32,537 nt of DNA from Linderina pennispora (taxonomy: Eukaryota; Kickxellomycota; Kickxellomycetes; Kickxellales; Kickxellaceae). The stretch is taken from positions 1-32,537 of the forward strand of contig NW_024468359.1 of the NCBI RefSeq assembly GCF_002104995.1. Direction: 5' to 3'. The notes under the pieces were generated by a model. It searched no databases and was not told where the DNA came from. It saw nothing but the letters and a program-made list of their open reading frames with translations. Below are positions 26,771-32,537 of the stretch, one piece after another (position 1 is the first letter of the stretch; every line of letters begins with the position of its first letter). The position numbers and the translations under genes are program-made.

Positions 26771-28036
26771 TCAGCTCGCAGTGAACGCCGCAATGCCGGT
26801 GATGGCCCGTCCCAGCGTCAGCAGGTGGATGTCGCCGGTGCCCTCGTACGTGTTGGTGACCTCGAGGTTGTTGAGGTGGCGGATGATGTGGAACTCGTCG
26901 ACGATGCCGTTGCCGCCCAGGATCTCGCGCATCTGCCGGCTGATGTCGAGCGCCTTGACGCACGAGTTGCGCTTAATCAGCGAGATCATCTCGACTGCCA
27001 GCTGGTCTTCCTCGATCAGCCGGCCCACGCGCAAGCACGCCTGCTGCGCCAGCGCAATCTCGCTATGCGCTGCTGCCAGCTTCGCCTGCACCAGCTGGAA
27101 CCGCGCCAGCGGCACACCAAACTGCTTGCGGTCGAGCGCGTAGTTGCGGGCCACCGTCAGACACGCCTCGGCCGCACCCAGCACGCCCCACGCGATGCCG
27201 TAGCGCGCCTTGTTCAGGCAGCTGAACGGGCCCTTCAGCCCCGAAACCTCAGGCAGCATGTTCTCCACCGGCACCTCGACGTCGTCCATCTGGATCATGC
27301 CGGTAATTGACGCCCGCAGCGCCATCTTGCCGTCAATCACCGGCGTGCTCAGCCCCTTCATTGAGCGCTCGAGAATGAACCCGCGGATCTTGCCGTTCTC
27401 CTCCTGGTTCTTGGCCCACACAATAAACACGTCGGCGATTGGCGAGTTGGTGATCCACATTTTGCTGCCCGACAGCCGGTACACCGAGCCGTCGCGCTTC
27501 GCCACCGTCTCCATGCCCGCCGGGTCGCTGCCGTGGTTCGGCTCCGTCAGGCCAAACGCCCCGATCAGCTCGCCCGACGCCAGCTTCGGCAGATATTTCT
27601 CCTTCTGCATCTCCGACCCAAATTCATTGATTGGGTGCATCACCAGAGACGACTGCACGCTCATGGCCGACCGGTATCCCGAGTCCACGCGCTCCACCTC
27701 GCGCGCCGTCAGACCGTACGCTACGTGCGATACCCCGGCGCACCCGTATCCGTCGATGGTCGAGCCAAGGAACCCCATCTCGCCCATCTCCCGCATGATG
27801 TTCTTGTCGAACGTCTCCGTGCGCGTCGCCGTGATCACCCGCGGCAGAAGCCGCTCCTGCGCGTAGCTGTGTGCCGAGTCGCGCACCAGCTTCTCGTCCT
27901 CCGTCAGCTGCGAGTCAAGCAGCAGCGGGTCTTCCCAATTGTACTTTGCAAACTTGCTTGCGTACATGCGGGTCTGCATCGGCAGACGCAGCGGCGATGC
28001 GGCCACGCGCTGCAGCAGGGTGCGGGAGAGTGCCAT
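26771..28036 (-). CDS. glutaryl-CoA dehydrogenase, mitochondrial
   Basis: A 421-residue FAD-dependent acyl-CoA dehydrogenase that oxidises and decarboxylates glutaryl-CoA to crotonyl-CoA in lysine, hydroxylysine and tryptophan breakdown. It passes electrons to ETF in the mitochondrial matrix. Residues 1-25 ([20 protein letters not shown]) are an Arg-rich presequence. The [15 protein letters not shown] stretch contains the Arg that binds the substrate gamma-carboxylate and is diagnostic against other acyl-CoA dehydrogenases. [12 protein letters not shown] and [18 protein letters not shown] are the FAD-contact strands. The catalytic base is the Glu of [10 protein letters not shown] (about Glu398), followed by [11 protein letters not shown] as in the human enzyme. 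The length fits the family (human precursor 438). It is a single clean exon; ATG 28036-28034. It converges with the kinase gene with 35 bp between stops. Confidence 0.96.
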   Translation of the reverse strand: MALSRTLLQRVAASPLRLPMQTRMYASKFAKYNWEDPLLLDSQLTEDEKLVRDSAHSYAQERLLPRVITATRTETFDKNIMREMGEMGFLGSTIDGYGCAGVSHVAYGLTAREVERVDSGYRSAMSVQSSLVMHPINEFGSEMQKEKYLPKLASGELIGAFGLTEPNHGSDPAGMETVAKRDGSVYRLSGSKMWITNSPIADVFIVWAKNQEENGKIRGFILERSMKGLSTPVIDGKMALRASITGMIQMDDVEVPVENMLPEVSGLKGPFSCLNKARYGIAWGVLGAAEACLTVARNYALDRKQFGVPLARFQLVQAKLAAAHSEIALAQQACLRVGRLIEEDQLAVEMISLIKRNSCVKALDISRQMREILGGNGIVDEFHIIRHLNNLEVTNTYEGTGDIHLLTLGRAITGIAAFTAS

Positions 28037-28066
28037 TTTTTGGTTGAAGTGTAAAAGTATCGGTCG

Positions 28067-28072
28067 TATATA
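28067..28072 (-). promoter_or_regulatory. possible TATA element of glutaryl-CoA dehydrogenase
   Basis: TATATA on the minus strand about 31 bases before the ATG. If used, the leader would be extremely short, so this is tentative. Confidence 0.3.
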
Positions 28073-28322
28073 TGCTATAAGAAGTGTGGTCTAGCGAAGG
28101 AGAAGAACAACGCCATGGGAAAAAATGCCCCCCCTATTTATGCTACTGTGCCTGTATGCACGGCGGGGCTGATACAGGGAAGGGCAGGACCGCTAAGGAT
28201 AGGGGGCTGCTCCTGTGTGCACGGGGACAGCGCGGAACCGGGCAGTGCCACTCATCCGTGTGAGCGGATTGCCAGTCGTTCGCACGCCGCAGATGCTGCC
28301 GGCTCAAATATTACCCACCACG

Positions 28323-30116
28323 TCATGTGTTGTTGGACCGGTTACGGCTGGACTCCCGAAGCAGGAACGAGATCCACTGGTCGCTGAACGAGTCCTTGGT
28401 CTCGCCCGGCGACTGCGGCGTCTGCGGCGACTGCGATGACGGCGGCGGCGGGCGCCGCCGCCCAGCCTTGCGGATCAGCCCGACCTTCTCCTGCTGCTCC
28501 TCCGAGAACTGCAGGATGCTGGACATCAGCTGCAGGATTTCGAACCGCTTCGAGTCGCCATACGGCAGCCCCAGGAACCCAACCACCAGATTCGTGATCA
28601 CGCGCTTGTCCAGGTTAAAGTCGTTGCTCTCCTCGCGCAGCCGCCGCATGCTCTCGTCCAAATGCTCCCTTCAGCACCACCGTCTCGTGCCGCAGCTTCT
28701 CCACCAGCGCCGCCTGCTCGGTGATTTTCTGCTGGCTCTGCTCTGCCGTCGCCCCGCTCAGCTCAATTCGCCGGAGCCGCAGCTCGGCCTGCTCTGCTCG
28801 AGCCACTGCCGCCCGCACCTGCTGCGCTCCCGCACGCACCTCCTCGCGCAGCTTCTCCACTGCCACGTCCACGTCTGCGTCGCGTGCTGCCTGCAGGTCC
28901 TCCAGCGCGCCTTGCAGGTTCGTGATCGTCACCAAATGCAGCTCGCGCTCCTCCGCCCACTGCCCCTCCGTGTTCAGCGCCCGGTTTAGCTCCGTCTGTA
29001 GCTGCTCCACTCGTGCCTCCAGCTGTGCGCGCTCCTCGCCCTCCGCAGCCATCCGCGCCTCAGCTGCCGCTAGCTGCCCCGCCTGCTCTGCCGCCCGCTG
29101 CTCGGCCGACTCTGCCTGCGCTGACAAGTCACTGGACGCCCGCTCACTCGCCTCCTGGCTGTCCCACAGCGCCTGCTTCGTTGCTGCCAGCTGTGCATTC
29201 GCCTGCTGCAGTGCCCCCTCCAGCTCCTTTGCCTTTGCTATTCCGGCTGCCTCTGCCTGCGCCAGCTCTGCGCGCAGCCGCTTGACCTGCTCCGAGTCTG
29301 CACTCATCTTGGCCTTGAGCCCGTCCTTCATCTTGCCGATCCGCCCTAGCAGCTCGTCGTAGTCGCGCCCCAGCTCTTCGCGCGCCCCTACCGCCTCTGC
29401 TGCCTCCGCCCGTGCTGCTGCTAGGTCGTCGGCCTGCGCTGCGTATGCGCTGCGGAGCCGCTCAATTGCCCTGCGGATCGTCTCAGGCACTCCCGCTAGT
29501 TCCTCCGAGCTGTTCTCAAGCGCCCGCACGACCGCCGCCTCGATCTCCGCCTGCGCATGCACCCTGTCCTCGAGCTCTGCCTTTGCATCTGCCTTCGCAT
29601 CTGCCTCAACCTGCAGCTTTGATATCTGCTCAGTCAGCTCCTTAACACGCGCATCATCACCCTGTGTGTTGTGCACGTCCTCCCAGTGCTGCCGCACCTG
29701 CTCCAGAATCTGCGGACTGCCCTCATCCACTGCCACACCAACTGCTGTGGCCAGTTCCAGCGCTGCCGCTTTCCACTGCTCATCACCGCCGTCTGTTTGT
29801 GTTTCGGCAAGCTGGTGCTCCAGCTGTTCGGCCTTTGCTGTCTGCTCTGCGGCCTTGGCGACTGCCTGGTCGCGCTCCTCCAGTGCTGCGTGGAGCTGCT
29901 GTTTGGAATCGGCGAGCTGCTGTGCATTCTGGCGCATTCTTCTCCTCAAGCTCCTGCTGTATGGTCTTCCAGCTGCGCCTCGCTTTCATTGAACTTCTCC
30001 ACCTGCTCTGTAAGCGTGTCGTTCTCCGTTGCCAGCCGCTTCAAGTGATCGCCGGCCTTGCGCAGCTGCCGCTGTAGCGTTTCTACGCGCTTCTGTAGCT
30101 CATCTGCCGACACCAT
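28323..30116 (-). CDS. RUD3: Rud3/GMAP-210-type golgin with GRAB domain, frame disturbed
   Basis: Coiled-coil tether of the cis-Golgi that binds Arf1 through its C-terminal GRAB domain. I start at ATG 30116-30114 (MVSADELQKRVETLQRQLRK), about 597 residues in all. Nearly the whole protein is heptad-rich coiled coil (long runs of Ala, Glu, Gln, Leu, Arg). The last 110 residues hold the GRAB signature: NLDKRVITNLVVGFLGLPYG, DSKRFEILQLMSSILQF and EEQQEKVGLIRKAG, then a Pro/Ser-rich tail. Three frame changes interrupt it, each removable by dropping one base: near 29963-29972 (before TIQQELEEKN), near 29931 (before AQQLADSKQQ) and at the CCC 28667-28669 (giving LKEHLDESMRRLREESND). Because the coil and GRAB sequence remain perfectly typical on both sides, sequencing insertions are likelier than decay. 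Downstream of, and on the same strand as, the protease. Confidence 0.8.
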
Positions 30117-30243
30117 CGAGTCATAAAAAGTGTTAAAAAAGTGTTGTGCCCAGAGCAAAGAAAAGGAAAGCGTTGGGTGTATTTAAAGGAACAGAATTAA
30201 AATAACGGATTTATATCAGGGTCCACTCTAGCATTCGTTCAGC

Positions 30244-31096
30244 TCAAAGCCAGCGCCCGGTGACGGTGTAAATGAAGTTCAGGTAGTTCAGCACGTGTGT
30301 GTAGAAGGCAAAGCCTCCGGTCACAGCACACGTAGCTTCGCCGTGCGCACCGCCGCCGTTGCTCATGACGCCTGCAAAGTACGGCCTGCTGCCATCATAT
30401 GCAATCAGCGGACTGCCCGAGTCGCCGCTGCACGGCCCGTTTGTCGGGAACCAGCGCATTCTCAATGCAGATGCGCGGCCCGTTGCTGTTGGTCAAACGT
30501 GCTGTGCAGGTACGTCTCGACCTGGTACTTGCATGGGGCCAGATTGCCAACCTTGATGACGACCTCCTTCAGCTCCGGCGACACGCTGTAGTAGTCCGTG
30601 TAGTTGGTCATGCCCCAGCCGATGGACCTGACTGGCATGCCTGGGTACAGCCAGCCCCTGTATACGGGCAGTGCACATGCCTTGACCCCGTCCAGCGGTA
30701 TATCTGGGACTTGGATGATGCCAATGTCCGTTCTCGAACCGCGACGGGTTGTACTGCGGGTGCAAAAACACATTAGTGGCCGTCTGGAATGTCTGCTGCT
30801 CAGACACATTGCTGCCGTAGCCGGCCGTGATGTTCTGTGGAGAGTTGACGGTGCCCGTAGCCCCCACCAGGCAATGCCCAGCAGTCAAAATGTGGTTCTT
30901 GGTGATGATTGTGCCAGCACAAGTGTAAGTGCGACCGCCAATATCGAGCTTAATCACTGAGGCAACTTGTACTTGCCAGCTGCCGCAATATTGCCACCAA
31001 TGATGCGCTTTGACAGCTGCGGTATCTAGGTCGTGCGCTGGGGTAGGCCAAAGCGGTGGCGACGAGGCAGGTTCCGAAGAGCGTAGAGAGTTTCAT
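30244..31096 (-). CDS. secreted trypsin-like serine protease (S1A), several frame changes
   Basis: Extracellular endopeptidase of the chymotrypsin clan. ATG at 31096-31094 opens a signal peptide (MKLSTLFGTCLVATALAYPS). A short propeptide ends in SKR before the mature N-terminus IIGGNIAAAGKYK. The catalytic triad is visible: His in ILTAGHCLV, Asp in the ENDIGIIQV segment, and Ser in PCSGDSGSPLIAYDG. The C-terminal strand reads YTHVLNYLNFIYTV, with stop TGA at 30246-30244. These blocks lie in different frames. Changes are needed in the propeptide (30965-31045, probably several), near 30728 (extra base before the Asp), near 30491 and at the GGG 30446-30448. The last three are each solved by removing one base from a G/C doublet or triplet. 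No stop codons or missing motifs remain afterwards. It is either a recently broken gene or, more likely, error-prone sequence near the window end. Confidence 0.8.
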
Positions 31097-32537
31097 TGCC
31101 GAATATAGCTTGGGGGAAGAGGTAGTTGCTAGGCGTCTATGGACTGTTGTTTGATATTCTCTGCTCCTCATGCCCAACACCCAGTCCTTATATACCGCCT
31201 TGAACCAACTTCTCCATGGCTAGAGCTGTTTCACAGCAAAATAATCTAGTAAAAATTGCCCGAGGTAGGATCGCCTTCCTCTTCGTTTCCTGCAGGAATA
31301 TGGAATCTTTGCATTTAACGCAAGGAGTGTGGCGGAGAAAGGAGCACTTTTGCAAGGATTGTTCCGAATTGCCTTTGTAGAGGGAATCCTTTTGTAAAGA
31401 GAAAATCCCGGTGCTTGGTTTTTATCCGCAGTTGTGTGGCTCGGGGATGTGCATTCATGAGTGTGGCTGGTAGGCTGTCAGTGCGCCAGCTATCCTTATT
31501 AACGGAGTTTGTATTTTGCCTCATTTCAGCTCCAAGCGTGCCAAAAGAGCCGGACCAACGGGTTTCCTGTTGCCAACACACTGCCTGCTCCCTCACGAAA
31601 ACACTGCAAATCTGCGTATACGGAAAACTACCCATGTCATTGCGGCTCCCGTAGGCATGTGGGAAAATAGGGGCCTCACTACCCGCACTATCGCCTATGC
31701 ACAAAACCTGCCGCTGTCGCTGATCCTCAAGGGCACCTTTAGCTACCAAAGAAAGTGATGCTCGCTGGATGTGGGAATCTCAAAATCAGAGACTGCCTAG
31801 CATTGCTTCCCACCACCATTTTTCCTACCCCTGATTTGGATCTTTTTCAGATGCTATCAGACTCTGCGAATGCTCAGTAATGCCAGCCAGCTGCAGTCCC
31901 ATGCAGGACGCTTGAGGTTTGTCACAACCTTTGCGCAGGACGGATGCTACTGAACTGCTGGCACACCAGACTTGGCAAGAGCCTGGGGCAATGGCGCACC
32001 TTTACAAAGCTTTTAGGGACACAGCAATTTGAATTCCATGTGGGTTTTGCTTTTCGCAAAACATCTTTGTAAAGTCATATTTATATGCAGCAAATGTCTT
32101 TTTGTTTTTGGTGTGCAAGGTCTTCCTCTACTCTCTTGTTATCACATCTACATGCTCGTTTGCGAACAGCATGTGACAACAAGAGCCATGATCTGTGAAT
32201 GTCTTGGACTCCAACAGGCTGCTACAGCAGACCGAGGCATGACCATCAGTCTGCAAATAATATAAAATAGCCGCAAGTTACGTTGCCATTACCATCAGTA
32301 AACTTGGGGTATGCCATTAGATACTTTGGCCAACACTCTGTCGCACATCATTGCATGCATAATTACAGCCAAACAGGTTTATTCATCGCCACATTAACAA
32401 AACGCAGAGTTTACTCGGAAGCTTACGTAGAGCCATCGGTCTTGCTTCTGATGAATGATCCATACTTTTGGATATTCGCATAAAAGTCAGACCCACCGTC
32501 ATTGGGACCAAGACCGCTACTAAAGATACCAGCAGCA
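31097..32537. other. right-end region without recognised gene
   Basis: About 1.4 kb. The first 100 bases are the protease leader and TATA box. Beyond that, the ORFs (for example 31315-31749 minus, 31516-31758 plus, 32029-32265 plus) are short, AT-rich and overlapping, without recognisable domains. Given the frame errors nearby, a broken gene could be hidden here, but I cannot name one. No tRNA, telomeric repeat or transposon end was seen. Confidence 0.4.
31188..31194 (-). promoter_or_regulatory. TATA box of trypsin-like protease
   Basis: TATATAA on the minus strand, 92 bases before the ATG. Its spacing is similar to that in the intact chitinase genes. Confidence 0.6.

Noticed and set aside
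24857-26963. Minus-strand ORFs of 330 and 347 codons opposite the kinase
   Set aside because: Shadows of the GC-rich kinase C-terminal exon; Ser/Thr/Arg- or Gln/His/Gly-rich random-looking composition and no homology motif, whereas the plus frame has a continuous ARM-like helical pattern.
28721-29362. Plus-strand Ser/Ala/Cys-rich ORF opposite the golgin
   Set aside because: Shadow of the coiled-coil reading frame on the minus strand.
1-32537. CRISPR arrays, insertion sequences, or bacterial operon features
   Set aside because: No regularly spaced direct repeats with unique spacers, no transposase, and spliceosomal introns and TATA promoters show a eukaryotic nuclear genome.

Overview
The window looks like nuclear DNA of an intron-poor filamentous fungus. 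Evidence includes a Bot1/mS45 mitoribosomal protein, a Cdc7/SepH-type septation kinase, a Rud3-type golgin, CBM19-tailed GH18 chitinases, short GT-AG introns (90-94 nt), and TATA boxes about 90-110 nt upstream of secreted-enzyme genes. The overall style (few introns, Ala/Ser/Thr-rich proteins, a 7TM sequence of a type I associate with early-diverging fungi) suggests a zoopagomycete such as Kickxellomycotina. That placement is an impression, not a proven assignment.

Layout. 1-1014: 3' part of a NIPA magnesium transporter gene (+). 1411-1728: cytochrome c oxidase subunit 7c/Cox8 (+, two exons). 2148-3203: mS45/Bot1 mitoribosomal protein (+). 4340-10216: tandem array of three GH18-CBM19 chitinases (+), the first a pseudogene and the other two intact. 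10540-11622: seven-transmembrane receptor-like sequence (+) with three in-frame stops. 11817-20426: one 2,869-residue protein (-) with an N-terminal F-box/LRR region, about 2,200 residues of Glu/Ala/Pro/Thr low-complexity sequence and a conserved-looking basic C-terminus. 20427-22714: a long intergenic region between that gene and the next, which diverge. 22715-26735: SIN/MAP3K-epsilon-like kinase (+, three exons, one intron with a GC donor). 26771-28036: glutaryl-CoA dehydrogenase (-), convergent with the kinase at only 35 bp. 28323-30116: Rud3/GMAP-210-like golgin (-). 30244-31096: secreted trypsin-like protease (-). 31097-32537: no recognised gene.

There is no operon-like pathway here. Functional themes are mitochondrial (COX7c/Cox8, mS45, glutaryl-CoA dehydrogenase), cell wall or chitin turnover (chitinase array), secretion (golgin, protease) and septation signalling (kinase). 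The least explained object is the giant F-box/LRR low-complexity protein.

A technical pattern matters for any user: genes within about 4 kb of each end of the window (NIPA, Cox8, golgin, protease) are interrupted by single-base frame changes, mostly explicable as one extra G or C in a short G/C run. The central genes, including an 8.6-kb ORF, have none. This looks more like low-quality sequence near contig ends than biology, but it should be checked before those genes are called pseudogenes.
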